From the NCBI GenBank assembly GCA_033439265.1, contig JAVTVX010000020.1:20788001-20852000 (forward strand): DNA of 64,000 bases, written 5' to 3'. The notes under the pieces were generated by a model. That model saw only the letters and a program-made list of their open reading frames with translations. It had not been told where the DNA came from and did not search any database. The position numbers and the translations under genes were made by a program. How positions within the stretch are numbered: position 1 is the stretch's first letter; each line of letters begins with the position of its first letter. The DNA comes from Dillenia suffruticosa. Taxonomy: Eukaryota; Streptophyta; Magnoliopsida; Dilleniales; Dilleniaceae. Below are positions 1 to 12,763 of this stretch, piece by piece.

Positions 1-1790
1 GAGGCATGGCTGACTTGTTGTCCATGATAATCTTGGTTGGGTCTTGTTCTCCAAAATGAAGTTCTCTTAGCAATCTCCTTAGCCATACGGCATTCCTCTT
101 CTTGTCAAGCTTCTCTTTCTTAGCCTTGACCCACTTAGCCTCTGCCAGGTCTTCTGGCAATTTTCGCATATGGGTTCTTCTTCAATGTTGTCCTCTTGAT
201 CCCCTTCTGAATTGGCCTGTCCACAGACTGCACCTCATAGAGTTGATGATCCTAGTGTGATAAGCATTCACCATCTTTGCCCTAGGCAAGACATAAACCT
301 TCTTCTTCTTCTCAGAAACCTCTATGAAGGTCAACTGCTCATCATTAGAAAATAGACAAAATAAATTTTCACTGTGCATGATTTTGGTAGCGTCATACAA
401 CACGTGTATGTTTCGAAATCTTGGAGGCTATTCACTTGGGCTTGTTGGTGTATTAGGGGTTCTGTCCTCATCTTGACTCCTTGCTCCCTGTTCTCTTCTT
501 CTCCCAAATAAGGAATAAATTCATATTTCTCTCCTTTTTTGGTGCTCCAATCCCATGAGACACTTTCTTCTAACTTCACATCTCTGTTTACCACCAATTT
601 TTTGCTATTACGGTCAAACCACTTCTACACTTTTGTGTCTTCAGCATACCCAATGAACACCATCTCTTTACTTCTATCATCAAGCTTTATCCTCTCCTGC
701 TCCATTATATGAACGTATGCGACAGACCCGAACACTCTTGATTGCCTCACGATTGGTTTCTTCCCTCCACTCCATACTTCCTGAAAAGTCTTTTTCTCCA
801 AACTCTTTGTTGGTGATCTATTATAGACATAAACTGCACACATAATAGATTCAGCCCAGAATTCCCTAGGCATGCCTTTGCTTCTTAGCGTTGTCTTAGC
901 CATATTGAGAATCATCCTATTCTTCCTTTTAGTGACTCTGTTTTGTTGTGGTGATCTTAGCACCGTCATAGGATGTTTAATCCCATGAGCTTCACAAAAA
1001 AATTTGAATTCATTAGAGATAACTCCTCACCTCTATCTGTCCTTAAGACTTTGATCTGGTAGTAGCTTTCTTTCTTTGCCCGACTTTTGAACTTTTTGAA
1101 CACATCAGAAGTCTCGCTCTTATTTTTCAAAAAATACACCCATGTTTTCTGCGAGTAGTCATCGATGAAGAGAATAAAGTATGAATTGTTCCCCAAAGAT
1201 TGAGGCTTTCTCAATCCGCATACATCAGCATGAACAAGTTGTAGCAGGTTGATGGCTCTTGAATTTGACATTTGGAGAAAACTCCTCCTCAGATGCTTCC
1301 CAAGCAAGAACACCTCACACAACTGGTTTGGATGATTAATCACAGGAATCCCATTCACCATGCTTTTTTTCTCTTAAAAGTCTTGAGACGTTCAAAGTTG
1401 AGATACTCGTATCTCATGTGCTATATCCATGGAGGATCCTGAACACCAATATGTATACACTTCGCTTCCATCGTCTTCAAGTAGAGTAAAAACATGCGAT
1501 TTTTTGTCATAAGAACTTTAGCAACGAGTCTATCTTCTTGGTCTCTCCATAGTCACTTTATGCCCGTTCTCTAAGAGTTGTCCGATACTCAAGATGTTGC
1601 TCTTCATCTTGGATATATAGTAGATATTGTGTAGTATTTCGTGGCCTCCATTTTTCGTGGACAAAATCACCGAATTGTTTCCCTCGATTTCAACACTTGT
1701 GTCATCACCAAATCCTTCATAGCCCATCATTTTCAGGCCTAAGTCCACGAACTTGCTCTTCTCCTGTCATATGGTTGCTTGCAGCATTTT
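1..1790 (-). mobile_element. Ty1/copia retrotransposon polyprotein remnant, broken
   Basis: Read on the minus strand, the order is copia-like. A protease/pre-integrase segment (about 1748-1530) contains HNIYYISKMKSNILSIGQLL. An integrase core follows (about 1361-966) with LVHADVCG, FIDDYSQKTWVYFLK and LRTDRGEE. The integrase C-terminal half (about 969-625) has AKTTLRSKGMPREFWAE and VFIGY. Next comes a linker with VVNRDVKLEESVSWDW (about 597-540). An RNase H-like piece (about 100-1) contains AVWLRRLLRELHFG and DNKSAM. These lie in different frames with stops between them, so the element is not functional. The roughly 250-residue reverse transcriptase expected between the linker and RNase H does not fit in the space available, which suggests an internal deletion. 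The left end runs off the window. I did not find LTRs. Confidence 0.85.
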
Positions 1791-4700
1791 ATTAATCAGA
1801 TACCAACAATGCAACAATTGATAGATTACATGAGCATACAACCACCCTATGGCCTTGCAAATAGATAATATCGAGAATGCCATCAAGCATTTTTTTTTCT
1901 CAAATGTATCGAAGAATCTTCAATTGCATAAGAGATCATTATTTATGATTAATATGTATGATGTAAAGATTTAGGGTATTTAAAAGGCGGTATGCATCGC
2001 CATTAACCTAGTTAAGAAGCACATTCCTTCCAAATTTTCCAATTTAAATGTACCCTTTACAGATTCTTCATTCCGGTATGGTATATGCATGAGGTCTCTC
2101 TCTCTCTCTCTCTGAATTTAAGGAAACAATAAGCCCGAAGAAACGAAAAGAAAAGGTGACAAGAATGCATAAAAATAGTATACAAATAAATAAAATGCGC
2201 AAATAGTTTCTCCGGTATTTATCATTTAGCATAACCTCTAAGAGGGGGAAGAATGAAATAGAAATAAAATATAAAATACCAACAAAATGATATATCACAA
2301 ATTATAAAAGAATACGAGTAATACAAACCTAATCCCATATTGTAGGTTTGCATTCTAATAGGTAGTCAGTCCAAAAGAATATTTCCAGCTTAGCAAAATT
2401 ATAAAACTAAAATAATATAATCTCGGCCCCTTCAACCCCTCTTACCCCTGCATACTATACTTCATTGTCCTTACTTTAAGTTTCGGATTAAGTTTCGGAT
2501 TTTACTCTTAAATTTCAACACAAGATATTTCTCAGACATCTAAGGTTCTCAGAAAGAGAACAGTTAGAAAATGGATAGCCATGAGCAAAGGCTGATTGGC
2601 CCGATGGTATCATTCCCTATCCTCTCATTCATAACCTAGGTTTGAATCTTCCCACCACCAAAAGATTTACCAAAGAAAGATGAAATAAAATGGTTGCTTA
2701 CGAGGCATATCGGACACCATATCCTATTGGACATGCATAGTGTAAGATAGGGACACAGTTTGAGTATCTCAGCTTCATAGCGCATACAAAGAGAGTAAAA
2801 ACATAGTGGATAAAAACATTCATTGATTTTGTTCTGATCCTCCTTTTCTTCCAGAAAAAAGGGAAGAAGAAGAATCTTGCCAAACACACGTCTTGTTCAG
2901 TACAATGCAGAAAGGCTTGAATCTTAACCGTGACAAAACACAGGCCATTTTCATGGTGCGTTTGCATAGTATTAGACAAGACAACATTGACATAAGCAAG
3001 GGAAAAAGAGAAGACAACAACAGTTTTTCCCAATTTTAAAGTTTGAAATGAAAGTCTTCAAACTTTTGAAAAAGAAAAAAGTGGTAATGATGCTTTCCCC
3101 ACTTTTTCTTTTCATTTCAGCCTTGTTGCCTAAAAAGGGCAAAGCCACCATGTGCAAATTTAAGAGGAGCATCAATTGTTTTTCCATAAAGACCTAAACA
3201 TTTAAATACCAAGCTTAATATAAGGGATAACTAAAACAGCTCAGCTTCTTAACGAAGCAAATTGAAATGGTATATCCCAGTTATTTTAGCAACAAAATTG
3301 AGATACTTTTTGGTGCCCGGCAACGGGGAGGTGGGGAAGACTCAAACCGGCAATGATTGTGATCAATCGAGCCAAAACTCTCAGTGGACATTGGGCAAAT
3401 AAAAGGATAGGCGAATCTATTTATGTACAGTGATGAATGTCTATGTTTGTAGCCCTGTAAAACGTAAAAATTTGAACATACATGCAATTATCTCCGATGT
3501 AAGAATTAGGTCAGCATCAACTAGGCCCACTGCTAGAAACTTGAAGAGACAAATTCCAGCTCTCCAATTGACTTAGCAAACCAAAATAGAGTACCAAGCC
3601 AGATGCTAACTAATACCTTTACTTCACAAATTAATAATTACCTCAGCCATACAGACTTGAGCTCACAATGAGTCGACCTCTCCTGTTATCTACAAAACCT
3701 TGTGACACATATTTCCTTAACAGTCCCGACTGTTTTATAGTACCTGCAAGTCAAATTCCAGCTTGTCCTTGCAAGCACCATGTTAGGTCCCCATCAACTA
3801 AATAATTCTCATAAGGTTTCACCATGTTCGGAGTTAATGATATGCCCAGAAATAGTGGGACATGGATGAACAATATGGAGCAGCTACTCTCGCCACCTTT
3901 GGTGAACATCCCCTTAGTCCTGAAGGAGAGAATAGTGTTCACAGTCACCCAGCTTGAGATGAATCTACTTCTCATACCAATCATTTCCCATCCAAATGTT
4001 AAATACACATTCTTCTGAAACGACATTAACATAGCTGATAGACCAGAAGCTTACCACCAGTGTTTTAATTAGAAAAGCTAGAATTCAAGGACAGATTTCC
4101 TTGCAATGAACAAGTATCTATTATAATATATTTACCCTCCAGAAAGAGTAAATTAAAAATTACAAAGCCTCAAAACCATAGAAACAGCCTCCTCCTTTGA
4201 AGCGTAAGCCCTAGTATATTTGACCTGGCCAAGACCATAAAATGACATGAGCATGGTGCACTTGAATTCTAGTGACACCAAAATCTGTATTGCACCTATT
4301 AACTGTACTCATTAGTTGAAACATACTTTGGGGCACAAACGCTGTCTCCCTGTTAACTTTTCCTCTTCTTATTACCAACTTCCTCCACCCACCACTTTCC
4401 CCACCTTGCTTATCATGCTAGTTCAGAAAGATTCCAAACTGCTTTTTCTTATCTTTGCACGTCAAAACCACTTCAAAAGTTAGCTTTCTACCCTACATAT
4501 ATCTTTAGCCACCGTTTGTTGTACAGGAATCTCAACATGCATGTGACAATTATTTAACAATACCATTTGCATCACATATTCCCTTCACTACATGAGTTCA
4601 GAAACAAGATCGGTGAAACTTCATGATACAACCAACCAGAACATTTGTTGCCTTTCAAACTCTTCTATCGACTATTTGATGTATCATCCTGAGAAGTTTG

Positions 4701-6035
4701 ACATTTAGATCTTAAAGTTTTGATGACTTCTATTCAGACACCAAACAAAACATCATGTTCATGACCATTATCATTAAGAAACCTTGACATGATATTGCCT
4801 AATTATGTGGCCTCTGAACATAGATGAAGAGGCCCACTGATGCCAAGACTACCAGTCTTTTGTCCACTTCTAGCAGGAAGCATCATGTCCAGAAAACATT
4901 TAGATCCAAATATACTCCCTCATAAGATTGGTGGCGATTCTTCAAAACTCAAAATCATCAAAGTGACAATCACCAGAGATTTTCACCAGCCATCAAGTCA
5001 ACTTAATCCTTGAGCTTTCCAGACATGATGCATACAACGTAGTTCATTCTTTTTCATCCTTTAACTTTACATGCTACCTCCTTTTCCATACTCACTCCAA
5101 GCACATAATATTCCATTGGACCCCGTACAAGAAGGTAACAGACGGACCTTACAGATGCAATAAATAAATCTAAGAACGACCAGATCTAAAACAACCTATA
5201 TTCTGTAAATTTCTTAAGCTTAATTAGCATCAAAGCTTTCCATGCAATCAGTAGATCCAAAATTTGTTCCCACACAGGCTCATGCTGAATTCTCTGTAAC
5301 AGAACTAGTCTAGAGTTTCATGATCAGTAGCATCAGTTCTTGTGGATGTGCAACACATGCGGATTCAATAACAAGAAACATGTGCAGTGCCTTCACCATG
5401 TTCCAATATATTCCCCAATTAATCCTCATGCATAGAAAGTGCATCTTTTCTTGCAAGCCAAGTGTTTTATGGTATTCAATATCTAACACTAAACAAAGTT
5501 ATAAAGGAAACCTTTCATTTATTTATATCAAATTTGTCTATGGTAATACCCCCATTGGCATACGTAATTTGGCCAAAAAAAAAAAAAAAAACTTAATAAT
5601 TACATTAAACAAGACTCTACTGGCAGCTAAGCTTTGTCTTTCATAGTTCTGTTACATTTTTCCTTCACTTTTTTTTTCCCCTGAATAATATGATGTGCCA
5701 AATTTCAGTTAAAATATGTCAAGAAATGAATAAACTAATTCAGGGACATAAGAATCATGTTTTGATGATAAAGCAATGAATTGTCAATATACACAAAATA
5801 ACGTGAATGGTTGAGAAACAATCTCACATCATCCTCGATTCCTGTAGCTGTTATGAATCTCCAACAGAAGCTCCTGATTTCTAAACCTGGACAAAAACAT
5901 TTTCACCATCAAGCCAAATGTGAAGCACGAATGAAAAAAGTAAGAATCAGTTTCAAATCAAAATCAACCAACCTTCTCCAGAGTTTGATGCCAGGGAAAG
6001 AAGGTATGTGAGATACCAGGCACATCTGCAGCATT
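1791..6035. other. Intergenic / 3' flank of the STK19-like locus, no gene recognised
   Basis: About 4.2 kb of AT-rich DNA between the copia remnant and the last visible STK19-like exon. It contains a short CT microsatellite at 2095-2113 and a probable tRNA-derived SINE near 2585-2665. The open frames here are short, have no recognisable domain and do not extend across plausible splice sites. Part of the right end may be the 3' untranslated region of the STK19-like locus. Confidence 0.5.
2585..2665 (+). mobile_element. Probable tRNA-derived SINE fragment
   Basis: The sequence reads like a degraded tRNA head. An A-box-like stretch (GATTGGCCCGATGG) is followed about 40 bases later by a B-box-like AGGTTTGAATCTTCCC, then CACCACCAAAA. 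This spacing and wording are usual for plant SINE heads carrying RNA polymerase III promoters. I could not fix the 3' end or a target-site duplication, so the call rests on the box motifs only. Confidence 0.45.
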
Positions 6036-9000
6036 TTAGTCCTTTGAGACCTGAACAACAAGATCAGTAGGTGTGTGAACAATTTTTAGGTGGCCTGAGC
6101 CGATCAGATCATGGCGGTGAAACCTCATGTCAAGTGGAGACAACCAAAGGTGCTTCTTCTCCAGCAAGACCATTTAAGACAACATTTCTAAACATAATAA
6201 GGTGCACTGCTCTCTGTTGCAATTGCATTATATGCACCACAAACACAGTGGTCATGTTCTTGTCAAGCTATCAAATATTATAATCAATAACATACCTGAG
6301 AGAAGCCCTTCAGTATGGAACCAATATTTGGAATTGCAAACCAGTGCATGTTTGGATCCATAAGTTGGCGCATCTGAAAAGCAAAGAGCAGCTTTAGAAA
6401 GACAGGCACGGAACATCAGGATGGTTTACGTAAACTAAATTAACACAAAAACCAGAATTTAAAGTGAAAATTTGATAATGAGAAGAGAAAGATGAAAGGG
6501 GAGATAATTACTAAATATAAAGAAATGGACATAAAGCACCCTATTGCATGTCAGGTAGGCAGAAAAATAAGCGCTAAACAGAACCAAAATCCTGTTCTAT
6601 CCCATTTTCTTATCAACTTTCTAATCTCACTTTATTTCTCATAAATGGCCCCTGGATGGTGCCTCTGCCTCCTCTTCATAGCAACACCATTAACTTGAAT
6701 CAGCATATATATCTCTCTCTCTCTATGCGTCCATGCATACACTAGTGTGGGAGTGGCATTGGGGGTACCTCTCAGTCCTTATCAGAGCCCAGCTCACACC
6801 CAACTTGATCCTTTACATTTGTGTTCCAATATCTTCATATTAGGATGGAAGTTAGGTATATTGCATGGGTTGTCTTATCCTTCCAATTTTCTCCCTACTC
6901 CCAGTTCCCACATTGCAAACATCTCTCTGCATCCTAAGACTTTATTGCATTTCATTTTCCACTAATTTTTCGGGATCCGCACATGGTAGAAAGCTATCAG
7001 CTTAAAGGAAAGCGAAATTCAAAATTCTACGGCCGCACACTACGGTTCCAAAGGACATTGAATGGATAAGACTAATCCTCTGGATTTCGAACCAAAGTCT
7101 CATTCAAATACTTATGTTAAACTTTATCTATTAAAAAATATATACATATTTGAAATCTTCATTCCTACCTTTCTAGTATTTGCTAGTGCTACAAGCACCA
7201 TTATCATAACCACTTGCTATTGTTAAACTGACCAACACATCGATCATAATTTTTCTCCATCAAAGTTCCCAGTAAATCCTTAGTATCTATATCCCTATCC
7301 AAAAACATAGAAATTAATTGTTTTTCTTTTTATTTTTCAGATCCTCTTTTTCTGCAGATATCAAAGTTTCCGAGATACAAATCATTTTGAGTTTAGTATT
7401 TGTTAGATCCATCAATAACTACAACAAGTTTAAACAAAACTGGTTAAAGAAAAGGATGGAGAGGAACAAGTTTACACACAAGAAGCCCAACATTGATCAA
7501 AAGAGAGACATGCTCATCTTTTAACTCCCCCCCCCCAAAAGGATAAGAGTGAACACCGCAGCAAAGAGTATCTTAACAGTTAATAGCCATTAAACAACTC
7601 AAACACAGCTACTAACCAAATCAAAAGCTCCTCAATCAGGTCACTCAGCAAAATAAACAGCAAGCATGTCATAGAGACTCGCACAAGTAGCTCTCCAATC
7701 AAGTCACAAATCAATGGAAAGGCAAAGGCAATACCTGCTTTCATTTTCAAGATTCAGGCTTGATCTAATTTCGTGAATTACGTTTCAGTTTTTAATCTCA
7801 AGTTCTCACCTTTAGTCAGAGAACCCTAGGCATGTTCAACCTTTAAGAGGAGAGAAAAGTCCAACTTATAGGTAATCAAATCCATTATCTTGCACTTGCT
7901 ATGGTCCTCACAATATAGTGTTTATTGACTTGGACATTGTGTACAACTCATCGGTAGTTAGTGTTGGTCAGTTCTCTATCCATACTAATAAGACTAATTA
8001 ACCTATGTGCTTTTAAACCATTGACACCCCAAGAATCTGATACACAATTTCCAATTTCAATAACACAATCTCTGCTATTCCGTAAAAGTGTATAAGAAAT
8101 ATGTCAAAGGAAAGTTTTGCATCATCTGCAACAATGGGACCACCATATTTATTTGAAATTGAAACCATTAATCTCCAAAACAAACAAACAAACAATCTTT
8201 TTTATGTCCAAAAAATTACAGATAATAGGAAGCTTGTCAAGTCAAAAGCCAGAAAGGAGACGAACAGAATCCACCCTAGAATAACTGATCATCTGGAAGG
8301 GCCTTACATGAGCACTTCAATGACCTTCAAAACTGTTGAATACATTAATTAAACTATTTTATTCACACAAGAAACCTCAATCAGAAATTGATCTTAGACC
8401 ATAGATTTCTCACCAAAGGACTACAAATTGAAATATGATCCATTGTCCCCATAGCTCTCCAAAATATACTATCAGAAACAAGTTTAATGACAAATATAAA
8501 TCATCTAGATAGTGCTACCATCTCAAGAGCAATAATAATACAAAACATAGTTACAAGGAAACTCCAAACTCCTCACCACATCTTGCTAGAACCTCCGAGA
8601 AGAAAACACCCACCATTCACTTAAGTTTACAATAGGTTCCATGTAGCCCTATAGAATGATATAACAAAGTACAGAAGGCTCCCAGAGATACCCAACCTGC
8701 ATCATAAAAATTTTGAAGGAACCTAACATTCCAAAAACAATTAATCAACCAAACATCCTAAATCTATCAGTGGTTAGGGAGAGCATGGTATCCTTATCAC
8801 CAGTTACCAATCTGGAATCTCTTTAAGAACAACATCTGCAACCCCCCCCCCAAAAAAAGGCCCCAAGTTCCTGTTCTACTGCAAAGTTCAGATAGATTTC
8901 CAACACTACCGAATGTTTAAACATGCTAGAACCATGTAAAAATTTAACAATTGTATCATCTCTTGACTTTAGAACACAAAGAACACATATACCTGCCTAT

Positions 9001-10044
9001 AACTATACAAACAACAAACAGAGAAGCATAAATTAAAGGAAGACAACAAGGAGCAACCAAGATAGAACAGACTTGTAACACACCGAACTAATAACATTAC
9101 AACATCACATATCTCCCTCCCCATATTGCCACACTGTTTGCAACTAATGTCTGGTTCAAAATATGAAGAAAAATAAAAGTTCAGAAACAAAAGAAAGGAA
9201 GTTCTGCGTGTATAAATAATGACCGTAGATAGCATCATGTATCTTAAGAGGCCACTTCTGCACATACACAAGATTACCGGTGCACTTGAGCCATTTGTTC
9301 AACAACTACAATGTCTATAATATCATTCACAGGAAACAAATGAGACGCATATGCAATAAGAGAGAATACACACAAAGACAATATTTTCAAATATTTTAAA
9401 AGAGAACATAACATAGTTAAAAAGAAAGAACAAACAGAATGACTTAGGTCCAAAAGACTTACAAGCTTTTGATGATCAATACTAGGTTCCACCCTCGTAA
9501 TTATATGGGTTTTGAACCATTCAAAAACTGCAAGATGTCCTAGTTTCTTTGCTTCCATTCTTTTCATGACCAGATCTATCTACAAACAGAGAAAACCTCA
9601 GCAATTTTAAACTGAAATCCTATGCCACGGCACATAATGCGAAGCCCGAAACATTTCGCATGTATGCGGACTGTGGAATCAGTTTCACTCTACTAACCTG
9701 TTTTAAGTGGTCATCCTACAAACATAATAGCATGGTCATCCTGCCCTGTGTTAAGTTTGAATATGCGCAAAACCTTTTCCCTTCTCAATGACTACAGAGA
9801 AAAGTAAAATATACCTGAATTACTAGAGGAATTTAAAACAAATGGCGAAACCAGAAAGATGACAGTGTGTAAGGGGTCTATTACGTGCCCACATGATAAT
9901 GTAAAGCAGGAAAACATGCTACACAGAATTTTATCAGGTGCATTGATCAGTTCTTATCATTTTTCTCTTCCTTTAGGCCAAACCATGTTCATGTGACTGC
10001 CAAATCTACACATAACAGGAAGAGATGCATCAAACTAATGTAGC

Positions 10045-10114
10045 AGCACTTCACATCCATCCCTGCACCCTAATTTAGGTGCACTTCACATCCGTCCCTT
10101 AGGTGCACTTCACA
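10045..10114. repeat. Short tandem repeat, about three copies of a 20-30 bp unit
   Basis: The phrase GCACTTCACATCC(A/G)TCCCT appears twice and is followed by a truncated GCACTTCACATT. Copies are separated by short T/A-rich pieces including TTAGGT. It lies in an intron of the STK19-like locus. No function is suggested. Confidence 0.6.
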
Positions 10115-11518
10115 TTAACTTACCAAACTCTTCGGTATAAATCATACGCATGAAGGGTGAGCCATCGAGCAAACGTAAGGTAGCTCCACAATGACATGGC
10201 CATGGGATCAAATTACTGAATATCTTCTTGCAGGTGTAAGACTGGGTATCTCTCACACTCCCCACACCCATGGCCATGAGAACCTTGTAACAGGGCAACT
10301 CTATGTGGCAGTATTGCAGGTGAGTCCTTTGTACCAGGAAACACCAGAAATTACAATAGACGTTAGATATTAATAATGCAAGGATGGGAATTATGCCAGT
10401 AGCAACACAATATGAATACCAGATCTTTAAAAAAATGCTGTAAGTTCAAAATGTAAAACTTAGTACCATTTAGCATCTTATAATTCCCTCTTCTACATAT
10501 CATCCACATATGACCATATAATCTAGACCAAGAACAATGTCTTAAATACATAATGCATTTGGAGGAAACTACAGATTGCTCCAATTGATTTGCCAACAAA
10601 ATCAAAATAGGAACTAGACTAAAATGACAAGTTATTTCTAGTAAAGATCAACGGATTACTATCAAAATTTAGTATCATTCATATCAGAATCAGTACAAGA
10701 GTGGAAAGAATAAAAAGATGAGATCAGACTTGTGACAATAGTCATGTTTTCCATACAATCTATTTGAAGTTTCTATAGAGTTATTGACTCTGCCAACTGG
10801 AGCACTAACAAAAGCTAAACTAAGATGAATTGATCTAAAAACTTATCTAAACAATTTTGTCAAGCTGAGTAAAAACAAGATCAAATTTTCTGCTCCCACT
10901 GTATTTCACTATTGTTCAACAAGATAACCAGATGTCAAACTGTGCATGCAAATCAGAATGCTTTCTGCCGAGTTTAGTTGCAACCCACAAATATGGAAGC
11001 ACATTTTAGCTTTCCAAGCTTGCAAATTTTTCCACAAACATCCACTGCTATCAGGATACATATGGCTTAAACCAAAAGCCAATAATAAAGCCAGAAGCAT
11101 TCATCTCTCCCGGTTCTCAAAGATAATGATCGAAAAGAACATTAGCATCTTAATATTTATTAATGCATCCACAAGTACTAGATCTTGTGCACCATACTCC
11201 AACTCAGCTCTGAGTGAATAGTGGTGTGTTATGATAAAATTACAATTCAATATAAATATTTGATGGCTAAAGATTAACAAAAATTAGGGAAACAGACAAA
11301 AGGAAAACCTCGAGCTCCCTATCAACTTGTGTTCTATCTGTTATGTTGCTATATGATTCCGACCGCAAAATGAATGGCAGCACTGTAATCTGCAATTCAT
11401 CAATATAAGTAGAGCCATTTAAAGCCAAACAAATAAAAAAACACTGCTCATTTTTTGTTAAAATCAAACAGGAAAAAGTTCAAATTGAGATGTGCACTAC
11501 ATTGTCCCCGGTTAGAAA

Positions 11519-12763
11519 TTTCGTCCGATTGGTCATCTAGCATGTCAATTCATAGCAATGTGATCCTTTCACCAGTGCATCTTGGGCTTGACTCATATGA
11601 TAAAAGAGATCAGTGTAAGAGCCACCGATGAGCCATAAGTGAAATGCATCTATTCGTGGTACATCCAACTAGAATGTAAAACACATTTTTACACATTTCT
11701 TCACTCAAGTGTTTCTCAAAACTGCCTCAACATTCTTCTTCTTAAAAATGTGCAGCAAGAGCATCAAGCATTGATCACATGAGTAAAAACAAAGTACAGT
11801 GCAACAGAAGCAGGAAAAACATTCTTGTCATAGTTCTACACTCAGTTGTGAAAATGAAAAAAAATATGTTTGTAAGTCATTTTCATTGACCTAATCCATT
11901 TATCTTCTACGAACACATCTAGAACAAACAAGAGTATGCTCGGACATGTCCTTTCGACACGTCTTTCGCGTCTTAAAATAACGCAAACTTTCTATAACTT
12001 TGTCTAGGCACATCCCATCACTTCTTGCATCCCTCAAGTTAGCCCCTTTTGACACCAACCTTAATATCACATTGAACAAGCATAGAAGACTAGAGAGTCA
12101 GCCAACTCTTTTGTTGTCACATTTAAATATGTAATATCTAATCAAACTAATTTTTTCAAGAGTAGAATGCAAAAAACAGTCAACAATTTGAAAGGCAGTT
12201 CCGGTTATTTACTCCAAGACATCTGTTTTACTTCTACATTTAGAAGCACAACAATAAACATAATATTTGGCAAGTAATCCAGAAATCCCTCATCGTTATT
12301 TCAGCCAGAGTTATTAAATTTTCTCAGTCATACTAAGCAACGTGTTTTATGTCATAGAAGTTGATAAATTTCAATGTCACAACATAAGATTGCTTGAACT
12401 AAACTTGAGATGGGATTGCAGACCTTATCGATGTGAGGAAACTGAGCACGCATAACCCAAAGAGCTACCAAGGTATCGCTGACTGTTAGGTTTTCCTCTG
12501 CCAATCAATCCAATATTCAGTAAACTATCAAAAATCAATGGCAACAGGAACCTCATTTTCTTAATTTCAAACAAAAATGAAGAAATGGACAGAGAGAGTT
12601 ACCGAAAGATGGGAATTGGTAGATTTCTTCAGCTGCAGTTCCAATTTCTTCATCCCTCTCTTGTCTTTTGCCTCTCGATGAGGACAACTTCTCCATTTCA
12701 AGATAGGAAGTTAAAATCCAATACCCTAAATTTATATATTTGATGGGGTTAGGGTTAGTAGCT
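11519..12763. repeat. Tandem duplication, proximal copy (STK19-like 5' end)
   Basis: A unit of about 1.25 kb that recurs immediately to the right. It opens with TCGTCCGATTGGTCATCTAG and closes with GGGGTTAGGGTTAGTAG. On the minus strand it contains exon 1 (12696-12603) and exon 2 (12497-12424) of the STK19-like gene plus part of intron 2. Its exon 1 reads MEKLSSSRGKRQERDEE and its exon 2 VSDTLVALWVMRAQFPHIDK. Both keep usable splice junctions. Confidence 0.9.

Noticed and set aside
10186-10282. Inverted CCATGGCCATG words
   Set aside because: Too short to be transposon ends, and no flanking duplication was seen.
10110-10298. Open frame with LRLLDGSPFMRMIYTEEFGK in an STK19-like intron
   Set aside because: It does not match the STK19 family, which is colinear without it, and has no other recognisable family.
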